Assembly (NCBI GenBank): GCA_002280725.1
Contig: NCEM01000025.1
Span: forward strand, 1 to 41,484
Source of the DNA: Alphaproteobacteria bacterium 32-64-14
Lineage (GTDB): Bacteria; Pseudomonadota; Alphaproteobacteria; Caulobacterales; Hyphomonadaceae
Direction: 5' to 3'
DNA: 41,484 nucleotides
The notes beneath the pieces are model-generated. The model saw only the letters and a program-made list of their open reading frames with translations, was not told the DNA's origin and searched no databases. Shown here one piece after another: positions 18,660 to 27,585 of the stretch. The position numbers were made by a program, and so were the translations under genes. Positions within the stretch are counted from its first letter, which is position 1. Each line of letters begins with the position of its first letter.

Positions 18660-20771
18660 CTATTCCGCGGCCACGGCGGGGTTAACGCCCGCAGCGAGTT
18701 CGGCGCATTCGGCCATGGTGCGCGAGGCGCGCGCGATCGGGTTCGTCAGGTGGAAGGCGCTTACCGCGCTCTTGAAGGGCGCCGACTGAAGCGAACCGGC
18801 CGCACCATAAGGCGGCGCCTTGCTGTCACCGTGACGCCCCGGCGCAAAGTCGAGGCCGAGGAATGTCGGGTGATCCGCGCCGACCTTCTCGCGCAACTGC
18901 ACCAGGGAGTCATACGGCAGCGTCTTGCCGACATAGGCCGACAGTGCCCGCACGATCGCCCAGTCTTCACGCGCATCGCCCTTCGGCGCCACGGCGCGCT
19001 GCGTCCGCTGAACCCGGCCCTCGGTGTTCACGTAAGTGGCCGACTTCTCTGTATAGGCAGCAGCCGGCAGGATTACGTCGGCGCGGTGAGCGCCATTGTC
19101 GCCATGGCTGCCAATGTAGATCACGTTCGCCTTGCCCAGCTTCGACGTGTCGATCTCGTCCGCGCCAAGCAGCAGCACAGTCTTGATCTCGCCCGACTGC
19201 GCGCCCGCGATAATGCCGGCGACATCCTTGCCGCCCTGCGCTGGCAGGAAGCCGAGATCGAGACCGCCCACGCGCGCCGCAGCCGTGTGCAGCACGTTGA
19301 AGCCATTCCAGCCGTCCGCAAACGCACCGACATTCGCCGCCAGCGCTGACACAGCATTCAGCACAGCCGCGCCGTCGCCGCGCGTCAGCGCGCCCTGCCC
19401 CACGATGACCAGCGGACGCTTGGCATTCGCCAACTCGTCGAACGCCGGATGCCCAGCCTTCAGCTCGCCCAGCGAGTCCGGACCAGCTCCGAGATATTTA
19501 TAGTCGTACGTCAGGTCGACGCGCTCGCCGACTACCGACACGGGCACCATACGCAGCCATGCCTTGCGCAGGCGCGCGTTCAGCACGGCCGCTTCCTTGC
19601 GCGGGTTCACGCCGATGAGGAGGATCGCATCCGCCTCGTCGATGCCCATGATGGTCGAGTTGAACAGATAGCTCTCGCGCGGCAGCTTCGATCCGTCCGC
19701 CGCAACTCCCAGCTTCGCGCCATCCTGCCGGCAATCGATCGACTTCACGCCGAGCGACGTCGCAAGATCCAGCGTCGCCTTCATGCTCTCCGCGTCAGCA
19801 AGGTCGCCCGCGATCACGCCGATCTGGTCGCCCGGAACCTTCAGGAATTCGGCAGCCCGCTTCAGCGCTTCATCCCACGTCACAGCTTTCAGCGCGCCAT
19901 TCTCGCGCACATACGGCTTGTCGAGGCGCTGGCGGCCAAGGCCGTCCCACACGAAGCGCGTCTTGTCCGAGATCCATTCCTCGTTGATCTCTTCGTTCAC
20001 GCGCGGAAGGATGCGCATCACGGTCGGGCCGCGCGCATCAACGCGGATGGCGGCGCCCATCGCGTCCATCACGTCGATGCTCTCGGTCTTGCGCAGCTCC
20101 CACGGACGCGCGTTGAACGCATAAGGCTTGGAGGTCAGCGCGCCCACCGGGCACAGATCGATCACGTTGCCGGAGAGTTCCGACGTCAGCGACTTCTCGA
20201 GATACGTCGTGATTTCGGCATCCTCGCCACGGTTGGCGAGGCCAATCTCGTCCACGCCCGCAACCTCGGCTGCAAAGCGCACGCAGCGGGTGCACTGGAT
20301 GCAGCGGGTCATGATCGTCTTGACCAGCGGCCCCATGTTCTTGTCGTCAACCGCGCGCTTGTTCTCGGTGTAGCGCGTCGAGGCGCGGCCATAGCCCATC
20401 GCCTGGTCCTGCAGGTCGCACTCACCGCCCTGGTCGCAGATGGGGCAATCCAGCGGGTGGTTGATCAGCAGGAATTCCATGACGCCGGCGCGCGCCTTGA
20501 TTGCGCGTGGGCTGCGCGTCGAAATCTCGTGCGGCGTGCCATCCTTCTTTGGCGCCATGTCACCCACCGTCTGGGCGCACGACGCGATCGGTTTCGGCGC
20601 GCCGACCCAATCGACGAGGCACATGCGGCAGTTGCCCGCGATCGACAGGCGCTCGTGATAGCAGAAGCGCGGGATCTCCGCGCCGCCCAGCTCGCAGGCC
20701 TGCAGCAGCGTGTACGTCTTCGGCGCATCCACCGTGACGCCATCGACGACAAGTTTGACGGTGTCGGTCAT
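18660..20771 (-). CDS. nuoG: NADH-quinone oxidoreductase subunit G
   Basis: This is the largest peripheral-arm subunit and carries several Fe-S clusters between the NADH site and the quinone. The 703 residues begin with a 2Fe-2S ferredoxin domain (FCYHERLSIAGNCRMC, about 36-51). A NuoG-type region follows with HPLDCPICDQGGECDLQDQ (about 105-123), and then CIQCTRCVRFAAEVAG and VIDLCPVGALT, which bind 4Fe-4S clusters. The rest (about 220-690) is a molybdopterin-oxidoreductase-like fold that has lost its cofactor function in this family. The C-terminal third has the usual low conservation. It lies 4 bases after nuoF and 9 bases before nuoH. Confidence 0.97.
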   Translation of the reverse strand: MTDTVKLVVDGVTVDAPKTYTLLQACELGGAEIPRFCYHERLSIAGNCRMCLVDWVGAPKPIASCAQTVGDMAPKKDGTPHEISTRSPRAIKARAGVMEFLLINHPLDCPICDQGGECDLQDQAMGYGRASTRYTENKRAVDDKNMGPLVKTIMTRCIQCTRCVRFAAEVAGVDEIGLANRGEDAEITTYLEKSLTSELSGNVIDLCPVGALTSKPYAFNARPWELRKTESIDVMDAMGAAIRVDARGPTVMRILPRVNEEINEEWISDKTRFVWDGLGRQRLDKPYVRENGALKAVTWDEALKRAAEFLKVPGDQIGVIAGDLADAESMKATLDLATSLGVKSIDCRQDGAKLGVAADGSKLPRESYLFNSTIMGIDEADAILLIGVNPRKEAAVLNARLRKAWLRMVPVSVVGERVDLTYDYKYLGAGPDSLGELKAGHPAFDELANAKRPLVIVGQGALTRGDGAAVLNAVSALAANVGAFADGWNGFNVLHTAAARVGGLDLGFLPAQGGKDVAGIIAGAQSGEIKTVLLLGADEIDTSKLGKANVIYIGSHGDNGAHRADVILPAAAYTEKSATYVNTEGRVQRTQRAVAPKGDAREDWAIVRALSAYVGKTLPYDSLVQLREKVGADHPTFLGLDFAPGRHGDSKAPPYGAAGSLQSAPFKSAVSAFHLTNPIARASRTMAECAELAAGVNPAVAAE

Positions 20772-20775
20772 GCCC

Positions 20776-22086
20776 CTACTCCGCCGCCGTCAGTGTTACG
20801 CCCTGAACGTGCGGGCGGCCCATGCGGTAGTTGACGATGCGGTCTTCGATTTCCTGACGGAAGTGCCGGATCAGGCCCTGGATCGGCCATGCAGCGGCGT
20901 CCCCGAGCGCACAGATCGTGTGACCCTCAACCTGAGAGGCGACATCAAGCAGCGTGTCGATCTCGGAGGTCTCGCTCTCGCCCTTCACCATCCGCTCCAG
21001 CACGCGCCACATCCACCCGGTGCCCTCACGGCACGGCGTGCACTGGCCACAGCTCTCGTGCTTGTAGAAGTACGCCAGGCGCGCAATCGCGCGGATCAGG
21101 TCCGTCGACTTGTCCATCACGATAACCGCCGCGGTGCCAAGGCCCGACTTCACATCGCGCAGCGCGTCGAAGTCCATCAGAACCGTGTCGCAGATGTCCT
21201 TCGGGATCATCGGTACGGACGATCCGCCCGGAATGATCGCCTTCAGGTTGCCCCAGCCGCCGCGCACGCCGCCGCAATGCTCTTCGATCAGCGTCTTCAG
21301 CGGGATCGACATCTCTTCTTCGATATTGCACGGCCGCTCGACGTGGCCGGAGATGCAGAACACCTTCGTGCCCGTGTTGTTCGGACGGCCAAAGCCCGCA
21401 AACCAGCCCGCGCCACGGCGCAGGATCGTCGGCGTCACCGCGATCGATTCAACGTTGTTCACGGTCGTTGGGCAGCCATAGAGGCCCGCATTCGCCGGGA
21501 AAGGCGGCTTCAGGCGCGGCTGGCCTTTCTTGCCTTCGAGGCTCTCGAGCAGCGCGGTCTCTTCGCCGCAGATGTAAGCGCCCGCGCCATGGTGGATGTA
21601 GATGTCGAAGTCGAAGCCAGACCCGCACGCATTCTTGCCGACGAGCCCGGCCTGATAGGCCTCGGCAACTGCCTTCTCCAGCGTCTCGCGCTCGAAGATG
21701 TATTCGCCGCGCAGGTAGATGTAGCACTTGTTGGCGCGCATCGCGAACGACGCGATCAGGCAACCCTCGATCAGCAGATGCGGATCGTGGCGCATGATGT
21801 CCCGGTCCTTGCACGTGCCGGGTTCGGATTCATCCGCGTTGACGACGAGATAGTGCGGACGGTCCTTCACCACCTTCGGCATGAACGTCCACTTGAGGCC
21901 CGTCGGGAAGCCCGCGCCGCCACGGCCGCGCAGACCCGAAGCCTTGATCTGGTCGCAGATCCACTCGGGGCCGAACTGCATCAGCTCTTTCGTGGAATTC
22001 CACGCGCCGCGCTTCTTCGCCGCTTCAAGGCGCCAGTCCTGCCGGCCGTAAAGGTTGGTGAAGATGCGATCTTTATCGAGAAGCAC
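20776..22086 (-). CDS. nuoF: NADH-quinone oxidoreductase subunit F (NADH-binding, FMN)
   Basis: NuoF binds NADH and FMN and passes electrons to cluster N3. The 436 residues hold the NADH/FMN-binding [16 protein letters not shown] (51-66), [17 protein letters not shown] further on, and the 4Fe-4S motif [15 protein letters not shown] (about 345-360) with a fourth cysteine in [10 protein letters not shown]. The start chosen is GTG 22084-22086, giving a protein that begins [13 protein letters not shown] as in relatives, with AAAGGA 8 bases before it. A longer frame to 22224 would need codons that belong to the upstream small gene. The start lies 14 bases inside that gene. Confidence 0.96.
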   Translation of the reverse strand: MLLDKDRIFTNLYGRQDWRLEAAKKRGAWNSTKELMQFGPEWICDQIKASGLRGRGGAGFPTGLKWTFMPKVVKDRPHYLVVNADESEPGTCKDRDIMRHDPHLLIEGCLIASFAMRANKCYIYLRGEYIFERETLEKAVAEAYQAGLVGKNACGSGFDFDIYIHHGAGAYICGEETALLESLEGKKGQPRLKPPFPANAGLYGCPTTVNNVESIAVTPTILRRGAGWFAGFGRPNNTGTKVFCISGHVERPCNIEEEMSIPLKTLIEEHCGGVRGGWGNLKAIIPGGSSVPMIPKDICDTVLMDFDALRDVKSGLGTAAVIVMDKSTDLIRAIARLAYFYKHESCGQCTPCREGTGWMWRVLERMVKGESETSEIDTLLDVASQVEGHTICALGDAAAWPIQGLIRHFRQEIEDRIVNYRMGRPHVQGVTLTAAE

Positions 22087-22300
22087 GATCGTTGTCCTTT
22101 GCTTCCCGCACGAACTTGATGATCGCCGGCAGGCTGAAGCCCAACCCTGCGAGAATGCCACATGCGAGCCAAACCCAGTTGGCCGTCGCGTAGAACGCAA
22201 GTCCGGCAGCGGCCCAGCAGCCAACCTCGAGGATCCCCGCGCGGATCATCTCGGCCTTCAGCCTTTTGCTGGGTTTGAAGTCTGCCATCGCCCCGCTCAT
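22073..22300 (-). CDS. Small two-helix membrane protein inside the nuo operon (nuoE-nuoF gap, second)
   Basis: I do not recognise this 75-residue protein. It has a basic N-terminus ([13 protein letters not shown]), two predicted membrane helices (about 25-45 and 47-65) rich in Ala, Gly and Trp, and a charged C-terminus ([13 protein letters not shown]). ATG 22298-22300 overlaps the stop of the preceding small gene as ATGA, and its 3' end overlaps the nuoF start by 14 bases. This tight packing on both sides supports a real, translated gene. A role in complex I assembly or as an accessory subunit is possible from position only; nothing in the sequence proves it. A second ATG four codons later could also be the start. 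Confidence 0.7.
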   Translation of the reverse strand: MSGAMADFKPSKRLKAEMIRAGILEVGCWAAAGLAFYATANWVWLACGILAGLGFSLPAIIKFVREAKDNDRASR

Positions 22301-22524
22301 GTTTGCCCGGACTCCGGCGCTTTGGCGGCATTCGCAGCGGCCTTTACGTCCATCCTGATAATGCTCAGAGCAGACACGACGCTCACGCCAAGACTGGCAA
22401 CGGTCAGCCATACAGGACCTCCCATTACGCAACTTCCCATTGCGATTGCGCTCACGACGGCGCCGATCACCCACGCGGCAACATACCAGACGCTGTATTT
22501 GCGCTTCGCGGACTCGGCCGTCAT
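22297..22524 (-). CDS. Small two-helix membrane protein inside the nuo operon (nuoE-nuoF gap, first)
   Basis: This is an unrecognised 75-residue protein. It starts MTAESAKRKYSVWYVAAW, has two predicted helices (about 11-33 and 37-58) and a polar Ala-rich tail ending APESGQT. ATG 22522-22524 overlaps the nuoE stop as ATGA, and its own stop overlaps the next small gene in the same way, so it is probably translated in step with nuoE. It has the same length and two-helix plan as the following gene, but I see no convincing residue similarity between the two, so duplication is not claimed. Function unknown; a link to complex I is inferred from position alone. Confidence 0.7.
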   Translation of the reverse strand: MTAESAKRKYSVWYVAAWVIGAVVSAIAMGSCVMGGPVWLTVASLGVSVVSALSIIRMDVKAAANAAKAPESGQT

Positions 22525-23207
22525 GCCTTCACCTCGCCCTCTGCAGGTCTGGGTTGGGGCGCGTTAGGAATCGTCGTCAGCGGCTTCGCCTTCGAGCCGT
22601 CATAGAGCGCTTCATCGGTCAACGATGTCGGCGGGCCTTCCGGCGCGCTGGTCTGGCGCTTTACATAGGGTCCCGGCGCAGGCTCTTTGCCGGCAGCGAA
22701 GTCGTCGATGATCTTCTCGAGGCTCTCGATCGACAGGTCTTCGTAGAAGTAGTCGTTGATCTGGATCATCGGCGCATTCACGCACGCGCCCAGGCATTCA
22801 ACCTCAACCCACGAGAACTTGCCGCCGCCCGTCACATGGCCCTTGGGCCCGATCTTGCGCTCGCAGAATTCCTTCAGCCGATCCGCTCCACGCAGCTGGC
22901 ACGGCGTCGTGCCGCAGACCTGGAAGTGATACTTCCCGACCGGCTCGAGGTTGAACATCGTGTAGAACGTCGCGATCTCGTAGACGCGGATATACGTCAT
23001 GCCCAGCCGGTCAGCGACCGCGCGCAGCGCCGGTTCAGACAGCCAACCCTGGTTCTGCTTCTGCGTGATCCACAGCGCGGGGATCACGGTCGAAGCGCGG
23101 CGCTCGGCCGGATACTTCTGCTCCCACCACGCGATGGTCTCTTCGCTTTCCTTCGTGAACGCGAACGGCTCGTGATGTTCGGGATGATGGAAACGACGGT
23201 GACTCAT
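22521..23207 (-). CDS. nuoE: NADH-quinone oxidoreductase subunit E
   Basis: This peripheral-arm subunit carries the 2Fe-2S cluster N1a next to NuoF. The 228 residues contain a thioredoxin-like domain with cluster cysteines in VCGTTPCQLRG (C-x4-C) and VECLGACVNAPM (C-x3-C). Residues about 185-228 form a proline-rich polar extension beyond the conserved fold. The start is ATG 23205-23207, which shares a base with the stop of the small upstream gene (TGATG). An upstream extension to 23264 would consist of shifted codons from that gene and was rejected. The N-terminus is His-rich (SHRRFHHPEHHEP), which is unremarkable for the family. Confidence 0.96.
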   Translation of the reverse strand: MSHRRFHHPEHHEPFAFTKESEETIAWWEQKYPAERRASTVIPALWITQKQNQGWLSEPALRAVADRLGMTYIRVYEIATFYTMFNLEPVGKYHFQVCGTTPCQLRGADRLKEFCERKIGPKGHVTGGGKFSWVEVECLGACVNAPMIQINDYFYEDLSIESLEKIIDDFAAGKEPAPGPYVKRQTSAPEGPPTSLTDEALYDGSKAKPLTTIPNAPQPRPAEGEVKA

Positions 23208-23458
23208 CAGTTCCACGGCTCCGCATTCGGATTTTCGCCGAGCATCTCGGCGCAGAGCTCGCACAGGAACATTCCAAGGGGCTGATCCCCGCTCATGTCC
23301 GTATGGTCAGCAATGACTGCGCTGGATGGATAGTTGAAAATATCTCTGGAAACTCCGCGCCAGGATTCGTCCTTCTCGACACGCAGGTGGCGCACGTCGG
23401 CGCACAACGCCGGCGTGACCTTCTTCGAAAGCTCCTCGCGGAAAGTCAGCCAGCTCAA
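23207..23458 (-). CDS. Small soluble protein of unknown function between nuoD and nuoE
   Basis: I do not recognise this 83-residue protein. The start chosen is TTG 23456-23458, which overlaps the nuoD stop as TTGA and has GGGGAGG 7 bases before it, a strong ribosome site for a weak start codon. It begins [23 protein letters not shown] (first residue read as Met), has no membrane helix, and ends in a short cysteine-containing segment, [17 protein letters not shown] metal site at the CELC pair is possible but would need further ligands. The stop shares a base with the nuoE ATG. The overlaps on both sides argue that it is expressed with complex I. The N-terminus reads as mixed helical, charged sequence. 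Confidence 0.65.
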   Translation of the reverse strand: MSWLTFREELSKKVTPALCADVRHLRVEKDESWRGVSRDIFNYPSSAVIADHTDMSGDQPLGMFLCELCAEMLGENPNAEPWN

Positions 23459-24672
23459 CGGTCGACCTCCCCGAACACGATATCGAGTGAGCCCAGCACG
23501 GCCGAAACGTCCGCGAGCATGTGGCCGCGGCACAGGTGATCCATCGCATGCAGGTGGGCGTAGCCCGGCGCCTTGATCTTCAGGCGATAGGGTTTGTTGC
23601 CGCCATCCGTCACCAGATAGACGCCGAACTCGCCCTTGGGCGCTTCAACGCACGCATAGATCTCGCCGGCCGGAACGTGGAAGCCTTCGGTGTAGAGCTT
23701 GAAGTGATGGATCAGCGCTTCCATCGACGACTTCATCTCGCCGCGGCGCGGCGGAACGAACTTGGAATGCTCGGGCAGCACGGGCCCGACCGGCATCTTG
23801 TCGATGCACTGTTTGATGATCTTGATGCTCTCGCGCATCTCCTCGATGCGGCAGAGATAGCGGTCCCAGCAGTCGCCGTTCTTGCCGACCGGAATCTTGA
23901 AGTCGAGTTCCGAGTAGACTTCGTACGGCTCGGCGCGACGCAGGTCCCAGGCAAGGCCCGACCCGCGCACCATCACGCCCGAGAAGCCCCACTCGAGCGC
24001 TTCCTGCACAGACACCACGCCGATATCGACGTTGCGCTGCTTGAAGATGCGGTTCTCGGTAACCAGCGTTTCGAGGTCGTCCATCACCTTGAGGAACGGA
24101 TCACAGAACTTGTGAATGTCCTCGACCAGCTCCGGCGGCAGGTCCTGGTGAACGCCGCCCGGACGGAAATACGCCGCGTGCATCCGCGAACCGGACGCGC
24201 GCTCGTAGAACACCATCAGCTTCTCGCGCTCTTCAAAGCCCCACAGCGGCGGGGTCAGCGCGCCAACGTCCATCGCCTGCGTGGTGACGTTGAGGATGTG
24301 CGAGAGGATGCGGCCGATCTCGGAGAAGATCACACGAATGAACTGCGCCCGGCGCGGCACCACGATGCCCGCCATTCGCTCGATGGCGAGGCAGTAGGCA
24401 TGCTCCTGGTTCATCGGCGCGACATAGTCGAGCCGGTCGAAGTAAGGCAGCGCCTGCAGGAATGTCTTGTACTCGATCAGCTTCTCGGTGCCGCGATGCA
24501 GCAGCCCGATATGCGGATCGACGCGATCGACGATCTCGCCATCAAGGTCGAGCACGAGACGCAGCACGCCGTGCGCGGCCGGATGCTGAGGCCCAAAATT
24601 GATCGTGAACTTGCGGTCGTCCATCTCTTCGATGACGGAGGACTTTGAGCGGTCGAGGTGCTGGTCAGCCAT
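23455..24672 (-). CDS. nuoD: NADH-quinone oxidoreductase subunit D
   Basis: This 49-kDa-type subunit forms the quinone site with NuoB and NuoH. The 405 residues include [23 protein letters not shown] (24-46), with the quinone-site histidine in the GPQHPAAHG loop, then [18 protein letters not shown] and [22 protein letters not shown], and a C-terminal [12 protein letters not shown] ending, all typical. The tyrosine that contacts the quinone head group in this family sits in the DRLDY segment. The start is ATG 24670-24672, 2 bases after the nuoC stop. Confidence 0.98.
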   Translation of the reverse strand: MADQHLDRSKSSVIEEMDDRKFTINFGPQHPAAHGVLRLVLDLDGEIVDRVDPHIGLLHRGTEKLIEYKTFLQALPYFDRLDYVAPMNQEHAYCLAIERMAGIVVPRRAQFIRVIFSEIGRILSHILNVTTQAMDVGALTPPLWGFEEREKLMVFYERASGSRMHAAYFRPGGVHQDLPPELVEDIHKFCDPFLKVMDDLETLVTENRIFKQRNVDIGVVSVQEALEWGFSGVMVRGSGLAWDLRRAEPYEVYSELDFKIPVGKNGDCWDRYLCRIEEMRESIKIIKQCIDKMPVGPVLPEHSKFVPPRRGEMKSSMEALIHHFKLYTEGFHVPAGEIYACVEAPKGEFGVYLVTDGGNKPYRLKIKAPGYAHLHAMDHLCRGHMLADVSAVLGSLDIVFGEVDR

Positions 24673-24674
24673 GA

Positions 24675-25298
24675 CTACTTCTGGCCTCCAGCTTTCTCAT
24701 CACCCGGAATTACGGCTTGCATGCCTTCCCACGGAGAGAGGAAGTCGAAGTTGCGGTATTCCTGAACCAGTTTCACCGGCTCGTTCACCACACGCTTCTG
24801 TTCTTCGTCGTAGCGCACCTGAACGCGGCCCGAGAGCGGGAAGTCCTTGCGCAACGGATAACCTTCGAACCCATAGTCGGTGAGGATGCGGCGCAGGTCC
24901 GGGTGACCGGAGAAGATGATGCCGTACATGTCGAACGCTTCGCGCTCGTACCAGTTGGCGACCGGGAACACGCCCGTAACGCTCGGCACAGCCGTCATCT
25001 CGTCCGTGCGAACCTTCACGCGGATGCGCTGGTTCAACCGCATCGACAGCAGGTGATAGACCACCTCGAACCGCTCCGCTTCCGTCGGATAGTCGGCGCC
25101 GCACAGGTCCACCAGCGTCTCGAAGCGGCACTGGCTGTCCTCGCGCAGGAACTCCAGCACCTTCACGATGCTGTCGCGCTCGACCACGATCGTCAGCTCG
25201 CCAAGCGACACCTTCTTAGACTTCAGCGACTTCTGCGTCGCCTCCAGATGGAGCTTGAGCTCCGCCACCATCGTATCCTTCGAGGGGATCACGCTCAT
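24675..25298 (-). CDS. nuoC: NADH-quinone oxidoreductase subunit C
   Basis: This peripheral-arm subunit has no cofactor and stabilises NuoD and NuoB. The 207 residues include the family signature [20 protein letters not shown] (about 112-131), followed by [22 protein letters not shown]. NuoC and NuoD are separate here, unlike the E. coli fusion. Its ATG overlaps the nuoB stop as ATGA (25295-25298). The C-terminal 20 residues are polar and variable. Confidence 0.97.
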   Translation of the reverse strand: MSVIPSKDTMVAELKLHLEATQKSLKSKKVSLGELTIVVERDSIVKVLEFLREDSQCRFETLVDLCGADYPTEAERFEVVYHLLSMRLNQRIRVKVRTDEMTAVPSVTGVFPVANWYEREAFDMYGIIFSGHPDLRRILTDYGFEGYPLRKDFPLSGRVQVRYDEEQKRVVNEPVKLVQEYRNFDFLSPWEGMQAVIPGDEKAGGQK

Positions 25299-25864
25299 CT
25301 TTCGATGCTCCCCTCGCGCCGGATCTTCTTCTGCAGTTGCAGCAGGCCGTAGATCAGCGCCTCAGCGGTCGGCGGGCAGCCGGGGATGTAGATGTCCACC
25401 GGCACGATGCGATCGCATCCGCGCACGACGGCGTAGCTGTAGTGATAATACCCGCCGCCATTGGCGCACGATCCCATCGAGATCACGTAACGCGGCTCTG
25501 GCATCTGGTCGTAGACCTTGCGGAGCGCAGGAGCCATCTTGTTGGTCAGCGTGCCCGCGACGATCATCACGTCCGACTGGCGCGGCGAGGCGCGCGGCGC
25601 AGCGCCGAAGCGCTCCATGTCATAACGCGGCATCGACGCCTGCATCATCTCGACGGCGCAGCACGCCAGGCCGAACGTCATCCACATCAGCGAGCCGGTG
25701 CGCGCCCACGTGATCAGATCATCAGCAGCAGCAACAACGAAACCCTTGTCGGCAAGCTCGTCCGACAGGCCCTTGAAGAACGGATCATCGGAGCGAACGA
25801 CTGCCCCGCCCTCGGGACGCAGAACCCGGCCGGCCGAACCGGCAGCTACCTTGGCGTCTGCCAT
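25295..25864 (-). CDS. nuoB: NADH-quinone oxidoreductase subunit B
   Basis: NuoB carries cluster N2, the last Fe-S centre before the quinone. The 189 residues have the adjacent cysteine pair in [11 protein letters not shown] (68-69), a third cysteine in [16 protein letters not shown] and a fourth in [13 protein letters not shown]. The N-terminal 30-40 residues are a variable, Ala-rich segment. The start chosen is ATG 25862-25864, sharing a base with the nuoA stop (TGATG); a start ten codons upstream would lie inside nuoA. Confidence 0.98.
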   Translation of the reverse strand: MADAKVAAGSAGRVLRPEGGAVVRSDDPFFKGLSDELADKGFVVAAADDLITWARTGSLMWMTFGLACCAVEMMQASMPRYDMERFGAAPRASPRQSDVMIVAGTLTNKMAPALRKVYDQMPEPRYVISMGSCANGGGYYHYSYAVVRGCDRIVPVDIYIPGCPPTAEALIYGLLQLQKKIRREGSIER

Positions 25865-26238
25865 CACTGCCACTCCAGCGCGCCACGGCGCCACTCATAG
25901 ACGAAGCCGACCGTCAGCACGCCGAGGAACGCCATCATCGACCAGAACGCGACGATCTCGCCCTTCGCCACCTGGAACACCCACGGAAACAGGAAGGCGA
26001 CCTCGAGGTCGAAGATGATGAAGAGGATCGAGACGAGATAGAACCGCACGTCGAACTTCATGCGCGCGTCGTCGAATGCGTTGAACCCGCACTCATACGC
26101 CGACAGTTTCTCGGCATCGGGCTTGCGCGGCGCGAGAAGCGCGGACGCAACCAGAAAAAGACAGCTCAGCACGATGGCGATCGCAAGGAAGATCACGACC
26201 GGCAGATACTCGACGACAAGCGTCTGTACGCCTTCCAT
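25864..26238 (-). CDS. nuoA: NADH-quinone oxidoreductase subunit A
   Basis: This is the first gene of the complex I operon. The 124-residue membrane-arm protein has three helices (about 10-32, 65-87 and 95-115). The loop between helices 1 and 2 carries the family segment [25 protein letters not shown] with its quinone-chamber cysteine. GAGGG lies 6 bases before ATG 26236-26238. A possible promoter is listed just upstream. Confidence 0.97.
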   Translation of the reverse strand: MEGVQTLVVEYLPVVIFLAIAIVLSCLFLVASALLAPRKPDAEKLSAYECGFNAFDDARMKFDVRFYLVSILFIIFDLEVAFLFPWVFQVAKGEIVAFWSMMAFLGVLTVGFVYEWRRGALEWQ

Positions 26239-26291
26239 ATGAACCCTCGGTCATATTTTTGAGGCTGGACTAGGCCGCTTTGACGCGAGAG

Positions 26292-26320
26292 GCAATAGAG
26301 CCGCCTTGCCGACTCTCCAA
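26292..26320 (-). promoter_or_regulatory. Possible sigma-70-type promoter for the nuo operon
   Basis: On the minus strand, TTGGAG (26315-26320) and TATTGC (26292-26297) are separated by 17 bases. Transcription would begin near 26285, leaving a leader of about 47 bases before nuoA. The match to -35 is fair and to -10 weak. The choice rests on spacing and on this being the only gap upstream of nuoA. Confidence 0.35.
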
Positions 26321-26416
26321 TCTTGCCCGGGCGATGACTTTCCAGCCGCAAACAAGGCGTAAACTGCCTCGTCAGACACTCTCTCGGGCTGCGATGGAAG
26401 GTCGCAAACGCGCGAC

Positions 26417-27415
26417 TCACACGATCGGCTGAACCCGGTCGCGCACCCACTGCGACAACAGCCACTTCCGGCCCCGCGTCACAGGCAGGCCGGCATGCAG
26501 GGTTGCGCCATCCGGCCGGTGGTCAGACGTGCGAACATTGAGGAAAAGCATCGCATCGCCCGCTTTGCCCCTGTGTTTCCAGTCGATCTTGAGGAACGCC
26601 GTTTCGCCGCCCTCATAATCGTTGTTCAACCAGGTCAGGCACGTCGCCACCCGCTGGCCCATCGTTTCGAGCAGGTGCTGAAACCCGGGCTCGCCGGGCA
26701 CGAGGAAATCGTAGTGGGCCTTGTACTCCTGCCCCACCCGGTAGCTCAGCACGTGCGGAGCTTCCTGTTGATGAACATGAAGTCCGGACGCCAGCTCCAG
26801 CCGCTTCTGCGTCAGCGCGAGAATCAGGTCGGTGTCGGCAAGGCCAAATCCCGCCGCTTCACCGGTGCGTACCGGGTCCACTACCCATTCACCGGTCTTG
26901 GAGTCGCCAACCCTGCCCGGGGCGACTTTCCTGCCCCCTTTCGCGATCAGCCAGCCGCACATCGCCGGCGTGGCCAGCCCGCTCAGCAAGGCAATCGCGG
27001 GCTCAGTGCGCACCTGTGTCAGCGGCGGCGCCTTCAAAAGCCCCTTCAGATCGATCTTGCGCGCCAGAGTTTTCCACAGGTCCGCGCCCGCACCTTCCGC
27101 CGGAACGGAGGCCTCCCCCGCCAGAACGGCGAGCTGGCCTTGCGCGGGCCGGTATCCCTGCTCGGCCGCACGGACCAGCAGGTTGATCGCCTCGACCCAG
27201 TCCGATGGCCGTGCCACCCCGATGGCCGCCAGAACCGCGAGTCGCTCGGCCGCCGCGCCCGAGCCTGCCCGCATAGCGGCCAGCAGCATCTGGATCGCCT
27301 TGGCGGGGTCACCGGGGCGCCCGGCTCCGCCAATCAGGATATCGCACGCGGAAACCACGCGGTGATCCGCAGGCGCATCCATAAATTCCTTTGGAAACGT
27401 GGAGTTACCGCTCAT
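26417..27415 (-). CDS. Prolyl 4-hydroxylase-like 2OG-Fe(II) oxygenase with an N-terminal Sel1-like region
   Basis: This is a predicted iron- and 2-oxoglutarate-dependent hydroxylase. The catalytic domain occupies about residues 140-332: the Fe ligands are probably H234 and D236 in YKAHYDFL and H307 in TLHAGLPV, with K317 in GRKWLL as the 2-oxoglutarate-binding lysine. DYEGGETAFLKI between them is typical of the family. Residues about 35-100 contain two helical repeats (AKAIQMLLAAMRAGS and EAINLLVRAAEQGYRPAQGQLAVLA) resembling Sel1/TPR units, which may bind the substrate protein. There is no signal peptide. Its ATG lies only 28 bases after the tRNA-Asp 3' end, with no strong ribosome site. The substrate is unknown. 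Confidence 0.85.
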   Translation of the reverse strand: MSGNSTFPKEFMDAPADHRVVSACDILIGGAGRPGDPAKAIQMLLAAMRAGSGAAAERLAVLAAIGVARPSDWVEAINLLVRAAEQGYRPAQGQLAVLAGEASVPAEGAGADLWKTLARKIDLKGLLKAPPLTQVRTEPAIALLSGLATPAMCGWLIAKGGRKVAPGRVGDSKTGEWVVDPVRTGEAAGFGLADTDLILALTQKRLELASGLHVHQQEAPHVLSYRVGQEYKAHYDFLVPGEPGFQHLLETMGQRVATCLTWLNNDYEGGETAFLKIDWKHRGKAGDAMLFLNVRTSDHRPDGATLHAGLPVTRGRKWLLSQWVRDRVQPIV

Positions 27416-27442
27416 CCGCAGCCGACCACTTCATCCGACGCC

Positions 27443-27519
27443 TGGCGCGAGTGACGGGGCTCGAACCCGCGACCTCCGGCGTGACAGGCCGGCACTCTAA
27501 CCAACTGAGCTACACCCGC
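27443..27519 (-). tRNA. tRNA-Asp (anticodon GTC)
   Basis: The 77 bases fold into a full cloverleaf. The acceptor stem GCGGGTG/CACTCGC pairs with one G-U, and the D-arm is GCTCAGTTGGTTAGAGT. The anticodon arm is CCGGC-CTGTCAC-GCCGG with GTC at 27483-27485, and the T-arm is GCGGGTTCGAGCCCCGT. The CCA end is encoded (27443-27445) after a G discriminator. The minus strand is the sense strand. It sits between the gspN-like gene and the oxygenase gene. Confidence 0.97.
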
Positions 27520-27543
27520 ATACGCCGGCGTCGAAGGATGGAG

Positions 27544-27572
27544 CGTTTATGCGCGCTCGCCCCCGCGGTCAA
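27544..27572 (-). promoter_or_regulatory. Likely promoter of tRNA-Asp
   Basis: On the minus strand, TTGACC (27567-27572) and TAAACG (27544-27549) are 17 bases apart. Transcription would begin about 18 bases before the tRNA 5' end. The -35 match is good (5 of 6). It could also drive the oxygenase gene downstream, since no terminator is visible between the two. Confidence 0.5.
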
Positions 27573-27585
27573 GCAGCAAAGCCGC

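Noticed and set aside
22087..22224. Longer nuoF starting at 22224
   Set aside because: The added residues do not resemble NuoF and come from DNA that encodes the overlapping small membrane protein.
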